Shown here piece by piece: positions 35,222 to 45,400 of a stretch of 64,000 nucleotides of DNA. A program made the position numbers and the translations under genes. The stretch is taken from positions 558,001 to 622,000 of the forward strand of contig LJHR01000009.1 of NCBI GenBank assembly GCA_001296005.1, in the 5' to 3' direction. Position 1 is the first letter of the stretch, and each line of letters starts with the position of its first letter. Under the pieces are notes generated by a model. That model had not been told where the DNA came from. It did no database searches and worked only from the letters and a program-made list of their open reading frames with translations. The stretch comes from an alpha proteobacterium AAP38. Its GTDB lineage: Bacteria; Pseudomonadota; Alphaproteobacteria; Azospirillales; Azospirillaceae.

Positions 35222-35623
35222 TCAGGGGATGTGTCCCTCATATTGAGGCAAATCGTCCGTGATCTCGTACCAAGGCGCCTTGGAAGCGACGAAGATATGG
35301 GCCGTGGGCCGAATACTGGGTGTGTCCGTCAAGGTGCCCAAGGCGACATGCACAAAGGTGGCATCCCGGACCAGGGAATAGAGCAGCGAGCCGCAGGTGG
35401 GACAATGCGCGTCATGACACAAAGCATCGCCGTAAATCTGCACCTCCCCCTGGGTTACGGTGAGATGATACGCCTCGATCCCGGCGAACGGCTTGAAAGC
35501 GGCGCCGGTGGCGCGCCGACAGCCGGAACAGTGGCAATTCAGCGCGTACTGAAACAGATCGGCAACCCTGTATCGTACGCCGCCGCAATAGCATTGGCCG
35601 GCAAGCATATGATTTTCCGCCAT
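35222..35623 (-). CDS. GFA-family (glutathione-dependent formaldehyde-activating enzyme-like) protein
   Basis: The 133-residue zinc protein has CYCGGV near the N-terminus, CHCSGCRRATG near residue 30 and CPTCGS near residue 75. The S-(hydroxymethyl)glutathione synthase/CENP-V family binds zinc through such cysteines. The true catalytic role of most bacterial members is unknown. ATG at 35623 has GGAGGG upstream; the frame upstream to 35668 overlaps the hydrolase gene. No terminator separates it from marR. Confidence 0.85.
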   Translation of the reverse strand: MAENHMLAGQCYCGGVRYRVADLFQYALNCHCSGCRRATGAAFKPFAGIEAYHLTVTQGEVQIYGDALCHDAHCPTCGSLLYSLVRDATFVHVALGTLTDTPSIRPTAHIFVASKAPWYEITDDLPQYEGHIP

Positions 35624-35633
35624 ATTCCCTCCA

Positions 35634-36590
35634 TCACAGGCCTGCCAGGAAGTGCCGAAGCGCCGCATTCACCGCCTCTGGCGCTTCCTGCTGCACCCAG
35701 TGCCCGGCCCCGTCGATCAGGGTGGTCCCGCGATAATCGGTGCAGGTGATACCCTCCATGGCGCGCAGCGCCTTGTCCATCCCCGGCATGCGCAGCACCC
35801 CGTCCAACGCGCCGGCAATGAAGCAGGCTGGCACGCGGATCGGTGCGCCATGCCAGGGGGCCGTCAGCGCCCAGTTGCGGTCCAGGTTGCGGTACCAGTT
35901 CAGGCCGCCGCGATGGCCGGTCCGGCGATATTCTTTGGCATAGGTCTGCAAATCGTCTTCGGTCAGCCAGTCGGGCAGGCTCTCGACCGGCGGGCAGGCT
36001 TCCACCAGCCCCTTGCCATCCGGGATGACAAGCGGCCAGCCACGGCCAGCCGCTGCCGATGCGCCCGACGCGCCGACCAGCAGGCGGCGATGGGTTTCAT
36101 AGGGATCACGTTCCAGATCCACCTCCGCCACGCCCGGTTCCTGGAACCAGACCATATAGAAACGGTTCAGGCCCTGGGCTCGGGCCATGCCGACCAGGCT
36201 GCCATGGGAACCGCGCGGTGACCAGGGCACGGCCAGACCCGCCACGGCCCGGAACCGGTCCGGCCGCATCAGGGCGGCATGCCAGGCGACGGGGGCGCCC
36301 CAATCATGACCGATGATGGTGCAGCTCTCGATCTTCAGCGCATCCAGCAGGCCGACCATGTCGCCCACCAGATGCAGGATCGTGTAATCCTCCACCGCGT
36401 CCGGTACATCGGTCCCGCCAAAGCCGCGCATGTCCGGCACGATTACCCTGTAGCCAGCGGCTACCAGTGCCGGCACCTGATGTCGCCAGCTATGCCCCAG
36501 TTCCGGCCAGCCATGGCAAAGCAGCAGGGCGGGGCCGTTTCCTTCATCCTGATAGGCAATGGTGATGCCATTGGTCTTGACGCTGGGCAT
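35634..36590 (-). CDS. Alpha/beta hydrolase, epoxide-hydrolase-like
   Basis: The 318-residue protein has the oxyanion motif LCHGWPE near residue 24, the nucleophile in GHDWGAPVAW (Asp near residue 94) and a C-terminal GAGHWVQQEAP His. An Asp nucleophile with HGWPE is typical of soluble epoxide hydrolases and haloalkane dehalogenase relatives. The start is ATG at 36590 with GGGGGGA 7 bases before; a TTG at 36620 gives a longer, less likely form. The natural substrate is unknown. Confidence 0.87.
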   Translation of the reverse strand: MPSVKTNGITIAYQDEGNGPALLLCHGWPELGHSWRHQVPALVAAGYRVIVPDMRGFGGTDVPDAVEDYTILHLVGDMVGLLDALKIESCTIIGHDWGAPVAWHAALMRPDRFRAVAGLAVPWSPRGSHGSLVGMARAQGLNRFYMVWFQEPGVAEVDLERDPYETHRRLLVGASGASAAAGRGWPLVIPDGKGLVEACPPVESLPDWLTEDDLQTYAKEYRRTGHRGGLNWYRNLDRNWALTAPWHGAPIRVPACFIAGALDGVLRMPGMDKALRAMEGITCTDYRGTTLIDGAGHWVQQEAPEAVNAALRHFLAGL

Positions 36591-36727
36591 GCGCGCGTCC
36601 CCCCTTTCCAGATCATTCAAACAAGCGTTTTACATGAGGGGGCGGCACATAACCAGCCGCTTGGCGTATGGCGGCCCCGCAAGGGATGCGCAATTGTCCC
36701 GGCCCGGTTTGCCGCTATATAGGGGGC

Positions 36728-37861
36728 ATGAACTCGCTTGGCATTGATAAGGCCCCGGCCGATACCCGCGTCGTCGTCGCTATGTCCGGCGGCGTCGATA
36801 GCTCTGTGGCTGCGGCTATGCTGCGCCGTGAAGGCTATGACGTCGTCGGCATCACTTTGCAGCTTTATGATTACGGAATGACGGTCGGCAAGAAGGGCGC
36901 TTGCTGCGCCGGCCAGGACATCTATGATGCCCGCCGCGTGGCCGACCAGATCGACATTCCCCATTACGTGCTGGACTACGAAAGCCGGTTCAAGCAGTCG
37001 GTGATGGATGATTTCGTCGATACCTATTTGAAGGGCGAAACGCCCATCCCCTGTGTCCGCTGCAACCAGACGGTCAAGTTCAAGGACCTGCTGGATCAGG
37101 CCCGCGAACTGGGGGCCGATTGCATGGCCACTGGCCATTATGCTAGGCGCGAACTGGTCGATGGCCGGGCCGCCATGCTGCGCGGGGCCGACCATAACCG
37201 CGACCAGTCCTATTTCCTGTTCGCCACCACCCAGGAGCAGCTGGATTTCCTGCGCTTCCCGCTGGGTGATAAACCGAAGACGGAAACCCGCGCCATTGCC
37301 GATGCGCTGGGTCTGGCCGTGGCGGACAAGCCCGACAGCCAGGATATCTGCTTCGTGCCCACCGGCGGATACGCCAAGGTGGTGGAAAAGCTGCGGCCCG
37401 GTGCCGTACGGCCGGGGGAGATCGTGCATGTCGATGGTACCGTTATGGGCCGGCATGACGGCGTGATCAATTACACGGTGGGTCAGCGCAAGGGCCTGGG
37501 CATCGGTGGCCGCAAGACCGAAGCGGGCGACGATGTCGATCCGCTTTATGTCGTGCGCGTCGATCCTGTGGCCAATCAGGTGGTAGTGGGTCCGCGCGCG
37601 TCGCTGGCCCGTGACAAGGTGATGGTACGCGAGTTGAACTGGCTGGGCCCCAACGCGGTCGGGGTGCCCATGCCCGTCTCGGTGAAGCTGCGGTCGGCGC
37701 AGAACCCGGCACCTGCGGTTCTGGTCCTGCATGGCGATGGCAACGCGGTTGTCGAACTGGAAGGCGCGCAGTACGGGATTTCGCCCGGACAGGCGGCTGT
37801 GTTCTATGATGGCGAACGCATGCTGGGCGGCGGCTGGATCAGCGGTACGGGCGTGAAGTAG
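36728..37861 (+). CDS. mnmA: tRNA-specific 2-thiouridylase MnmA
   Basis: The 377-residue enzyme makes s2U34 in tRNA Lys/Glu/Gln. It has the PP-loop motif [10 protein letters not shown], catalytic cysteines in PIPCVRCN and the later QDICFVP, and TGHYAR. The start is ATG at 36728 after AGGGGG; the open frame from 36668 is not needed. It stands alone, convergent with the frameshifted gene downstream. Confidence 0.95.
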   Translation: MNSLGIDKAPADTRVVVAMSGGVDSSVAAAMLRREGYDVVGITLQLYDYGMTVGKKGACCAGQDIYDARRVADQIDIPHYVLDYESRFKQSVMDDFVDTYLKGETPIPCVRCNQTVKFKDLLDQARELGADCMATGHYARRELVDGRAAMLRGADHNRDQSYFLFATTQEQLDFLRFPLGDKPKTETRAIADALGLAVADKPDSQDICFVPTGGYAKVVEKLRPGAVRPGEIVHVDGTVMGRHDGVINYTVGQRKGLGIGGRKTEAGDDVDPLYVVRVDPVANQVVVGPRASLARDKVMVRELNWLGPNAVGVPMPVSVKLRSAQNPAPAVLVLHGDGNAVVELEGAQYGISPGQAAVFYDGERMLGGGWISGTGVK

Positions 37862-37877
37862 CCGCCGCCCGGATGTC

Positions 37878-38976
37878 TTAGCCACCACTGGATAGGTAGA
37901 GCTTCCCGGTGCTGAGATTATACATCACCTGATAGGCCATGAAGTTCTGTACGCCGGTATTGATGTAACCCGGCCCCTGGTTGGTGGTCGGGCTCGGCAT
38001 GGTATTGTAATCAGTTCCCGGATCCATAAGTACGGTCCCGCCATCGACGGTGATCGTCAGGGAACCTGAGCCATAGTTGTCTGGATAATTTGGTCCGATG
38101 GTGAGTGTGGTGCCGCCATGCATCACCACCTGCGGACAGCCCGTATCCAGGCAGATGCCCAGGCTTGTCAGTGGGGGCAAGGTCCCGACCGCAACGTCGG
38201 CATTGATGATCTGCTCCGAAAAGGTCGGCACGCTTCCGCCGCCGTTTAAGGGGTAAGCGGGGCTACCGCTGGGGTTCATGGCGACTTCGGTTTTGAATAG
38301 GGCGGACAGCGCGCTGCCGATGCCCAGGATCAGATATCCCGGTCGGTACCGATACGATGAACCCGCTTTGCAGTGTCTGGCTACCCGTCAATGCCGGCAC
38401 GTACTGTGCCAGAACGGACAGCAGTGACGGCGACCCGGCCGTAGCATCCAGTGAGGCGCCAAAATCGCCATAGCACTTGGTGAAAATCGGGAATTTGTCC
38501 GGCACGGCTGTCTGTGTTTCGCCATTTGACCGTTTCACCACCACCAGCGGATCTGTGGACTGGATCATACAGCCCTGCGGATAGCGGTTGAAGGTGGTGA
38601 CCAGCCCGACAGTGGCGGTGATGGCGGGTACAGAGGTCCCGGACGGCACTGTGGCGTCGGGAAAGGACACAGTCGCCAGAGCCGCTGTACCCTCATAAAA
38701 ATTACCGCTGGTATAAAGTGTTTCCACTGATCCCAGCGGCTCCACCTCCAAAAGCGGAAGGTTGGTGGAGTCCACCCAGAAGCCCTTACCACCCGTGTCG
38801 AATTCATAAACCTGGACGACCGGCTGATCATTGTTCCAGCCAGGGACCGATACGGCCACATTGATACCGATCTTGGCGCTGTCACCGAGGGGGATGTAGA
38901 TCAAGGGGACCTGTACAGCCCCATCTGACTGCGCGGCGGCGAGAAGCGTGCTGGTGGGAATTCGCTGGTTGGACAT
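37878..38976 (-). pseudogene. Frameshifted gene of unknown function
   Basis: Two adjoining reading frames, 38976 to about 38362 and about 38362 to 37878, read as one protein if one G is removed from the GGG at 38364-38362. The total is 1099 nt, one more than a multiple of three, giving 365 residues. After the join the second frame continues through YRYRPGYLILGIGSALSALFK and does not stop. A frameshift mutation, sequencing error or programmed slip are all possible. I do not recognise the family. There is no signal peptide; the N-terminal MSNQRIPT has GAGGTGG before the ATG. The sequence is less GC-rich than its neighbours. Confidence 0.55.
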
Positions 38977-39054
38977 ATAACCACCTCAATAAAGGGTTGA
39001 ATGATGTTTGTATCATATCAACGCTTCATTGGAAGAGGTGGAGAGGGGGAGGTC

Positions 39055-39753
39055 TTATCGCGCGTCGTGAAAGATGATGCCCAGCGTGTGGCGGTGACCG
39101 CTGCGAATACGGCTGACCCCGTGGCGCAGGGCAACCCGATAGGGGCCGCGCGTGCCTTGCACGGGCCGCTCATTCACGGCGAAGATCACGGCATCCCCCT
39201 GGCGCAGGGGGACAACCTCCACCCGGCTTTGCATGCGCGGCCGCTGTTCAGTCAGGACCAATTCGCCGCCCGTGAAATCCCGCCCCGGCTCGGACAGCAG
39301 AACCGCCACCTGCAACGGGAAGACCAGATCGCCATACAGGTCCTGATGCAGGCAGTTATAGTCGCCGGGACCATATTGCAGCAGGAGCGGCGTGGGGCGC
39401 TTCTGTTCCGCCGCATGGCATTGCGCCAGATAGTCGGCATGCATCGCCGGATAACAACGCTCCCGGCCCAGGCGGGCGTTCCAGTCATTGGCAATGGGGG
39501 CCAGACGCGGATACAGCGCCGTCCGCATGGCCTGCACCAGATCGGGCAGCGGATAGCGGAAATACCGATATTCCCCCCGCCCGAATCCGTGCCGGGCCAT
39601 GACGACGTGACTGCGGAAATGGCTTTCATCCGGGTACATCCCGGAAATCCGTGCGCATTCGTCTGCTGTCAGCAACCCTTGCAGGACGGTACTGCCCTGG
39701 CTGTTCAGGTCATTGCTGAGCAACGGCCAGTCATATGCATCCAGGCGTGACAT
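39055..39753 (-). CDS. 2-oxoglutarate/Fe(II)-dependent dioxygenase (prolyl-hydroxylase-like)
   Basis: The 232-residue protein has the iron facial triad HxD...H: CLHQDLYGD (His136, Asp138) and RHGVSRI (His211), with an Arg in GHRHTLG for 2-oxoglutarate. It belongs to the 2OG-Fe(II) oxygenase superfamily; the substrate is unknown. Start set at ATG 39753, which follows GGATGGGGAAGCG; ATG at 39798 has no clear ribosome-binding site. It sits next to the frameshifted gene. Confidence 0.85.
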   Translation of the reverse strand: MSRLDAYDWPLLSNDLNSQGSTVLQGLLTADECARISGMYPDESHFRSHVVMARHGFGRGEYRYFRYPLPDLVQAMRTALYPRLAPIANDWNARLGRERCYPAMHADYLAQCHAAEQKRPTPLLLQYGPGDYNCLHQDLYGDLVFPLQVAVLLSEPGRDFTGGELVLTEQRPRMQSRVEVVPLRQGDAVIFAVNERPVQGTRGPYRVALRHGVSRIRSGHRHTLGIIFHDAR

Positions 39754-39886
39754 CGCTTCCCCATCCTTCGCAAAAGTAATTGGGACAGCATGGATCACGT
39801 CGGCGCATGACGCATTCTGATCCTTGCGATGGAACGGCTGCGTGCCGGGAACATACCCACGTCTGCGATTTGATCCCGAAGCCGAC

Positions 39887-39915
39887 TTGTCAATGTTCTT
39901 GAAATGTTCTAATGT
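39887..39915 (+). promoter_or_regulatory. Sigma-70 promoter of the small gene at 39940
   Basis: TTGTCA (39887-39892) and TAATGT (39910-39915) are separated by 17 bp. The predicted start is about 39922, with a short leader that holds GGGAGG at 39929-39934. Confidence 0.5.
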
Positions 39916-39939
39916 GCCGTCTGTTCACGGGAGGATGTC

Positions 39940-40143
39940 ATGGATCAATGCGACGTCGCGGAACGGCCACTGCCGAAGCCGTCCGATTTCACGGGAAGCC
40001 CGTTCCGCATGCTGCCCCGCATCGGGGACAAGATGTATCGGCCATCGCGGGTCGTGGATGATGCAGCAGGCACCACCCTGCCGCCGCCGGCGAAGATGGA
40101 AAGCCGGCGCCAGCGTCAACCCGGTGTCTGGGACTGGGGCTGA
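39940..40143 (+). CDS. Small unknown protein, 67 residues
   Basis: The short frame encodes a Pro/Arg-rich protein with no membrane segment or recognised domain (KPSDFTGSPFRMLPRIGDKM, ending PGVWDWG). A strong GGGAGG lies 5 bases before the ATG and a good promoter lies upstream, which makes it a real gene more likely than not. It converges on pyrB with 6 bp between the genes. Function unknown. Confidence 0.55.
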   Translation: MDQCDVAERPLPKPSDFTGSPFRMLPRIGDKMYRPSRVVDDAAGTTLPPPAKMESRRQRQPGVWDWG

Positions 40144-40149
40144 TTCCGC

Positions 40150-41118
40150 TTACGCGGCCTTTGGTGCCGCGGTCAGCAGGTCCAGGCAGGCCATACGCAC
40201 GGCCACCCCCAATTCCACCTGCTGCAGGATTACCGACCGGTGGATATCGTCGGCCACCAGGCTGTCGATCTCCACGCCGCGGTTCATGGGGCCTGGATGC
40301 ATGATCAGGGCGCCGGGCTTGGCCACCGACAGCTTTTCGTAATCCAGGCCGAAGAAGCGGAAATATTCCCGCTGGCTGGGCAGGAACTGGCCCTGCATGC
40401 GCTCCAGCTGCAACCGCAGCATCATGACGATGTCGGCATCCCTCAACCCGGTGGCCATGGAGTGATGCACCTCCACCCCCATCCGGTCCACGGCACCGGG
40501 CAGCAGGGTGGGCGGGGCCACCACGCGGACATTAGCGCCCATGATGTTCAGCAGGTGGATGTTGGACCGGGCCACGCGGCTATGCAGGATGTCGCCACAT
40601 ATGGCGACCGTCAGGCCCTTCAGCGTGCCAAGGCGGCGGCGAATGGTCAGCGCGTCCAGCAGCGCCTGGGTCGGATGCTCATGCTGCCCGTCGCCGGCAT
40701 TGATGACGGCGCAGTTGACCTTGCTGGCCAGCAGCTTCGGCGCACCCGATTCCTGATGCCGCACCACCAGCGCGTCCAGATGCATGGCATTGAGCGTCAG
40801 GGCGGTATCGATCAGGGTCTCGCCCTTCTTCACCGAACTGCCATCGACCGACATGTTGATGGCATCGGCACCCAGGCGGCGGGCCGCCAGTTCGAAGCTG
40901 GTGCGGGTGCGGGTGGAGTTTTCGAAAAACAGGTTGACGATGGTCTTGCCGGCCAGCTTGTTCGTTACCCGGTTCTCACCGCGATTCTGCTCCACGTAGC
41001 GGTCGGCGGTATCCAGCAGCAGATTGATCTCCGGCGCCGTCAACCCCTCGATCCCAAGCAGGTGGCGATGGGCGAACGTCTCGGCGCGGGCGTCGATATC
41101 ATGCGGATGGACGGCCAT
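40150..41118 (-). CDS. pyrB: Aspartate carbamoyltransferase, catalytic subunit
   Basis: The 322-residue enzyme carries out the second step of pyrimidine synthesis. The carbamoyl-phosphate site STRTRTSFE lies near residue 71, HPTQALLD near 150 and HPGPMNRG near 288. The length is typical. In many alphaproteobacteria pyrC follows pyrB; here the next gene is the convergent small frame, so pyrB appears alone. Confidence 0.95.
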   Translation of the reverse strand: MAVHPHDIDARAETFAHRHLLGIEGLTAPEINLLLDTADRYVEQNRGENRVTNKLAGKTIVNLFFENSTRTRTSFELAARRLGADAINMSVDGSSVKKGETLIDTALTLNAMHLDALVVRHQESGAPKLLASKVNCAVINAGDGQHEHPTQALLDALTIRRRLGTLKGLTVAICGDILHSRVARSNIHLLNIMGANVRVVAPPTLLPGAVDRMGVEVHHSMATGLRDADIVMMLRLQLERMQGQFLPSQREYFRFFGLDYEKLSVAKPGALIMHPGPMNRGVEIDSLVADDIHRSVILQQVELGVAVRMACLDLLTAAPKAA

Positions 41119-41226
41119 GGAGCGGGCTTTCTGCTGACGTCGTGGATCGGCGGGGCGGGACTATGCTGCCCCGCCCCCGATGCTGCAAGCGTCAGAAAAA
41201 CCGGTCGGGCATGATCCCGGCGGGGT

Positions 41227-42102
41227 TCATGCAACGCCGTTTGCGCGGAACCATTCCAGACAGCGCTTCCACCCGTCCTTGGCATCGTCGGGGCGGTAGC
41301 TGGGCCGATAATCGGCGTGGAAGGCGTGGGGCGCCTCCGGATAGACATGGAAGGTGCTGCGCGAACTGACCGCGGCCAGCGCCTTCTGCATCCGTTCAAC
41401 ATCCGCCATCGGGATGCCGCCATCCTTGCCGCCATAAAGGCCCAGGACCGGTGCATTCATCTTCTGGACCAGATTGACCGGCACCATGGGCTGCAGCGCC
41501 GTCGGCGCACTGGTCAGCCGACCATACCAGGCGACACCGGCCTTCAGCTTCGGGTTATGTGCAGCATAAAGCCAGGTGGTGCGCCCACCCCAGCAGAAGC
41601 CGGTAATGCCCAGCCGGGAAATATCGCCGCCATCTTGGGCCGCCCAGGCGGATGTCGCATCCAGGTCGGCCATCACCTGCGCATCCGGCACCTTGTTGAC
41701 CAGTTCGCGGATCAGGGCGCCGGTATCGGTGAAGGAGGCGGCGTTGCCCTGGCGTGCGAACAGTTCGGTCGCGACCGCCAGATAGCCTTCCTTGGCAAAG
41801 CGGCGGCAGACATCCTTGATATGCTCATGCATGCCGAAGATTTCCTGCACCACCATCACGATGGGGAACGGGCCCTTGCCCGCCGGTTTGGCGCGATAGG
41901 CGGGAAGGCTGCCGCCCTCCACGGGGATCGACACCTCACCCGCGACCAGCCCATCTGTCGGGGTGGTGATGGTCTGCGCGGAAACGGGCAGGGTGGACAG
42001 GGCGAAACCGCCCGCCAGCGTCGTCATGGCGAACATCCGTCGCGACAAGGTGGGGTTAATGGGGGACAACAGGCACTGGGCTTCGGCGTCAACGCGGTCC
42101 AT
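41227..42102 (-). CDS. Dienelactone hydrolase family protein, exported
   Basis: The 291-residue alpha/beta hydrolase has the Cys nucleophile in GFCWGG, Asp in GGKDGGIP and His in PHAFHA. The N-terminus has a twin arginine, [16 protein letters not shown], with an alanine-rich cleavage site (VSAQT), so Tat export is likely. GGGAGAG stands 8 bases before the ATG. The substrate is not known and there are no aromatic-degradation genes nearby. Confidence 0.85.
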   Translation of the reverse strand: MDRVDAEAQCLLSPINPTLSRRMFAMTTLAGGFALSTLPVSAQTITTPTDGLVAGEVSIPVEGGSLPAYRAKPAGKGPFPIVMVVQEIFGMHEHIKDVCRRFAKEGYLAVATELFARQGNAASFTDTGALIRELVNKVPDAQVMADLDATSAWAAQDGGDISRLGITGFCWGGRTTWLYAAHNPKLKAGVAWYGRLTSAPTALQPMVPVNLVQKMNAPVLGLYGGKDGGIPMADVERMQKALAAVSSRSTFHVYPEAPHAFHADYRPSYRPDDAKDGWKRCLEWFRANGVA

Positions 42103-42277
42103 GGGGTTTCTCTCCCGTATCTATCCCGGCACTGGCAGCCCAAGATAGGGCAAGGTGGCGGGGGCGCAACCCTTTGCGGGCCGGTCCTGACGATTTCGCG
42201 CGTGTTTTCAATGCCCCTTGCAGCCACAGGCCCTTGCGCGCATCCTGTGCCCCATGATCAATCCGGGGCCAACAGCA

Positions 42278-42586
42278 ATGTCCAGCGACGCGAAAGCCGA
42301 ACTGCTGCGCCAGATCCGCACCATCCGGCGGCGCATCGATCCCGATGTTCTGGCCCGCGCCCAGAAGGCCGCCGAAGCGGCGGACGCGGCGCGCACCCTG
42401 CCGCCCGATCAAGTGCCCTATGACAAGGATGCGGCGCGCGATGTCGTGGCCAGTTTCCTGCAATCGCGCAATGATGGCGGGCGTTTCGCCATGGCCCTCA
42501 TGGAAAACCTGAAAAAGCCCGAAGCCGCCGCCAAGGCCTATACCGACCCGCGCCATATAGGCAGACCGGGCGGCAAGCGGGTTTAA
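42278..42586 (+). CDS. Unknown protein, 102 residues
   Basis: The frame reads as an alpha-helical, charged protein without a signal or known domain (AELLRQIRTIRRRIDP, then DAARDVVASFLQSRND). Starts at 42218, 42254 and 42278 are possible; 42278 is chosen because the helical sequence begins there and CCGGGG lies upstream. It overlaps the convergent VOC gene by 4 bp. Function unknown. Confidence 0.6.
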   Translation: MSSDAKAELLRQIRTIRRRIDPDVLARAQKAAEAADAARTLPPDQVPYDKDAARDVVASFLQSRNDGGRFAMALMENLKKPEAAAKAYTDPRHIGRPGGKRV

Positions 42587-42954
42587 TCCCCCGCCTTCGC
42601 CGGCGCTTCCCACAACTCGATCTTCAATCCCCAGGGATCAATCAGCCAGGCGAAGCGGCCATTGGGGTCGCTATCGTCGCGGCCCAGTGGTTCTACCCCC
42701 GCCGCCAACGCCTTTTCCAGCACCCCGTCCAGATCATCGACGATCAGGTTCACCATGAAGGGCAGGGGGCTGGGATCGAAATAGCTGCTGGTCGCCTTGA
42801 ACCCGCTGAGCAAGGTGAAGCCCCGGTCGGGATGGGGAAACATGGCCCCAAAATCACCCCAGTCGATTCCCAGCACCCTTCGGTACCAATCGCCCATGGC
42901 TGCCGGGTCGGATGCCTTGATAAACAGACCACCAATCCCCAAAACCGTCGCCAT
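42583..42954 (-). CDS. VOC (glyoxalase/bleomycin-resistance) family protein
   Basis: The 123-residue protein has a VOC fold layout: ASDPAAMGDWYRRVLGI at the first half, VDDLDGVLEKALAAGVE in the middle and DPWGLKIELWE at the end, which supplies a metal-ligand Glu. The family covers glyoxalase I, dioxygenases and resistance proteins; the substrate cannot be told. ATG at 42954 follows GGAGAG. The frame further upstream (to 43491) is not coding. Confidence 0.85.
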   Translation of the reverse strand: MATVLGIGGLFIKASDPAAMGDWYRRVLGIDWGDFGAMFPHPDRGFTLLSGFKATSSYFDPSPLPFMVNLIVDDLDGVLEKALAAGVEPLGRDDSDPNGRFAWLIDPWGLKIELWEAPAKAGD

Positions 42955-43074
42955 TGCGCTCTCCATTGCCAGGGTCGTCTCTTTCGAGGGTCGCACAGGG
43001 GGTGGCCCCTCAACAAGCCTTGGCATCAGGCACGAACAATCATACATCCTAAGCGGGCTGATCGAAGAAGATGG

Positions 43075-43860
43075 ATGAATAAGCGCATGGCAATGGGGAG
43101 CGCTACACGCTTTTGGCTTGTTTGTGAATTTATCATTCTTCTTATGATTGCGCTTCCTGCCGCCGCAGTGGCTGCTGCACCCCTGCGCCTCGTTGTTTCC
43201 GACAGTCTGCCGCCCCCCTACCTGATCTTGGATGAGGATGGGGGAGAGGCGAAGGGGCTGGCCATTGATCTGTGCCGCAAGGTGGCCGAACGGCTGGGCC
43301 ATGCTGCGACGGTGCGGCTGGCCCCGCCCAAACGGTTGCCTGAACTGGTGCGGGCGGGGGAGGTGGATATGGTCTGCCATGTCGCCCCTGGCTGGTACGC
43401 TTATCCAGACGATCTCTGGTTCGGTCGCCGCCTCTACACCGCTGACAATGTCTTCATCGCGGCACAGGGGGCACCCAGCATCTGTGATCAATGTTCCCTG
43501 CCGGCGGAGGTGGCGACCGTCATCGGCTATGAATATGGCGACCGGATGCGCCAGGGTTTCGACAGCGGGGCTGTGTCACGGCGCGATGTCCGGTCGGAGG
43601 AGAACGTCTTCCGTCTGGTCCAGCATGGCCGCGTCTCCTATGGCATCATCTCCGAATACACGTTCCGCTATTTCGCGAAAGGCATGCGCGAGGTTGCCAT
43701 TAAGGGCAGTGTGGCGCGCTTCAACATTACTGTCGGGGTATCGCGTAGCGGCAGCATCAGTGAGGCGGAATTGAAGATCGCATCCGCCTCCATCCGTCTA
43801 CCCCAGGATGTGGCCCCTGAATATCGCGCCTATCTGGGCGCGCCTGCAGGGCCTCGTTGA
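43075..43860 (+). CDS. Family-3 extracellular solute-binding protein, orphan
   Basis: The 261-residue secreted protein has a signal peptide (about residues 1-35, ending AAAAPL) and an SBP_bac_3 layout: LPPPYLILDEDG, GLAIDLCRKVAERLG and VDMVCHVAPG. Family members deliver polar amino acids to ABC permeases or act as sensor domains. There is no ABC gene nearby. The ATG at 43075 is preferred over 43087 by the longer signal; no strong ribosome-binding site is evident. Confidence 0.8.
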   Translation: MNKRMAMGSATRFWLVCEFIILLMIALPAAAVAAAPLRLVVSDSLPPPYLILDEDGGEAKGLAIDLCRKVAERLGHAATVRLAPPKRLPELVRAGEVDMVCHVAPGWYAYPDDLWFGRRLYTADNVFIAAQGAPSICDQCSLPAEVATVIGYEYGDRMRQGFDSGAVSRRDVRSEENVFRLVQHGRVSYGIISEYTFRYFAKGMREVAIKGSVARFNITVGVSRSGSISEAELKIASASIRLPQDVAPEYRAYLGAPAGPR

Positions 43861-43867
43861 TCTGAAC

Positions 43868-45400
43868 CTACCGGCCCGGCGCCACCCGGCGATAGGACAG
43901 GGCTTCCGCCACATGGATGCGGCGCACCTGATCGGCATTATCCATGTCGGCCAGGGTGCGGGCCACGCGCAGCACGCGGTGATACCCACGCGCCGACAGT
44001 TTCAGCCGCTCCGCCGCCTCAGTCAGCAGGCTGCGTCCCTGCGGATCGGGTGCCGCTGCCTTTTCCAGCAGTTCGCCATCCGCCTCGGCATTGGTGCGGA
44101 CGGGCGGGTGGCCGGGCTGGAGCAGGGCCTTGTACCGTTCCCGCTGCCGCTCCCGCGCGGCGGCGACGCGGGCCGCCACCTCCGCCGTGCCCTCACGCGG
44201 GGGCGGCAGTGACAGGTCGGATGCGCTGACCGCCGGTACGTCGATATGCAGGTCGATACGGTCGAACAGCGGCCCGCTGATCTTGCTCTGATAATCCAGC
44301 GCGCATTTCGGCGCCCGGCCACAGGCCAGGGACGCGTCATCCAGATGTCCGCAGCGGCAGGGGTTCATGGCCGCCACCAGTTGGAACCGGGCCGGATAGG
44401 TGACATGGTGGTTGGCGCGGCTGATGGTGGCGCGGCCCGTTTCCAATGGCTGACGCAGCGCCTCCAGCGTGCCGCGTGCGAATTCCGGCAATTCGTCCAG
44501 GAACAGCACACCTTGATGCGCCAGACTGATCTCCCCCGGCTTGGCGCGCGTGCCCCCGCCGACCATGGCCGCCAGGGTGGCGGAATGATGGACCTCCCGA
44601 AACGGCCGCGTACGGATCAACCGTCCCTCTTCCAGCCCGCCCGCGATGGAATGCACCATCGACACTTCCAACGCCTCTGCCGCGTCCAGCCCCGGCAGCA
44701 GGCCCGGCAGGCGCGCGGCCAGCATGGACTTGCCCGATCCCGGTGGCCCCAGCATCAGCATATTGTGACCGCCGCTGGCCGCCACCTCCAGCACGCGCTT
44801 GGCCGTTTCCTGTCCCTTCACATCGCGAAGATCCCGCACGCTGCCGGGCAGTTCCTGCTGCAGCTTCGGTTCGGGCCGGGTCAGGACCTGGGTGCCCTTG
44901 AAATGATTGATCAAAGCCAGCAGCGATGGCGGCGCCAGAATGTCCAGCCCATCGCCGGCCCAGGCCGCCTCCCCCCCGCTGGCCGCCGGACAGATCAGGC
45001 CCTTGGCCGATGCCAGGGCATTGATGGCGGCAGGAAGGACACCGGCGACCGGCGCGATGGACCCGTCCAGCCCCAGTTCACCCAGCGACTGATACCCCGC
45101 CATGGCGTCATCCGGCAGGATACCCATCATCACCAGCAGGGCCAGCGCGATGGGCAGATCGAAATGCGATCCTTCCTTCATGACATCGGCGGGTGCCAGA
45201 TTGACCATCAGGCGCTGTGCCGGCAACGCAATGCCCAGGGCATGAAGCGCGCCGCGCACGCGTTCCCGGCTTTCCGCCACGGCCTTATCCGGCAATCCCA
45301 CTACCAGAAACGTGATGGGGCCGCCCGTCATCTGCACCTGAACATCGATATCCAGCACATCAATGCCTTGAAAGGCCACCGTCGATACGCGCGCTGCCAC
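43868..45400 (-). CDS. comM: YifB/ComM family Mg-chelatase-like AAA+ ATPase
   Basis: The 510-residue protein has the N-terminal ChlI-like domain, Walker A GPPGSGKS near residue 220, FLDELPEF (Walker B) and MNPCRCG with the zinc-type cysteines. ComM helps branch migration during natural transformation; other roles are uncertain. The GTG start at 45400 (MAARVSTVAFQG) matches the family N-terminus; a TTG at 45421 would add 7 residues. It is upstream-divergent from the iorAB-like pair. Confidence 0.9.
   Translation of the reverse strand: MAARVSTVAFQGIDVLDIDVQVQMTGGPITFLVVGLPDKAVAESRERVRGALHALGIALPAQRLMVNLAPADVMKEGSHFDLPIALALLVMMGILPDDAMAGYQSLGELGLDGSIAPVAGVLPAAINALASAKGLICPAASGGEAAWAGDGLDILAPPSLLALINHFKGTQVLTRPEPKLQQELPGSVRDLRDVKGQETAKRVLEVAASGGHNMLMLGPPGSGKSMLAARLPGLLPGLDAAEALEVSMVHSIAGGLEEGRLIRTRPFREVHHSATLAAMVGGGTRAKPGEISLAHQGVLFLDELPEFARGTLEALRQPLETGRATISRANHHVTYPARFQLVAAMNPCRCGHLDDASLACGRAPKCALDYQSKISGPLFDRIDLHIDVPAVSASDLSLPPPREGTAEVAARVAAARERQRERYKALLQPGHPPVRTNAEADGELLEKAAAPDPQGRSLLTEAAERLKLSARGYHRVLRVARTLADMDNADQVRRIHVAEALSYRRVAPGR

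Noticed and set aside
37878-38279. Separate small gene downstream of the frameshift
   Set aside because: There is no ribosome-binding site, and the frame stays open upstream of the ATG through a plausible membrane-like segment into the first frame.
39824-40342. Open frame overlapping the small gene and pyrB
   Set aside because: It is Ser/Arg/Cys-rich with no ribosome-binding site, and runs into pyrB on the opposite strand.
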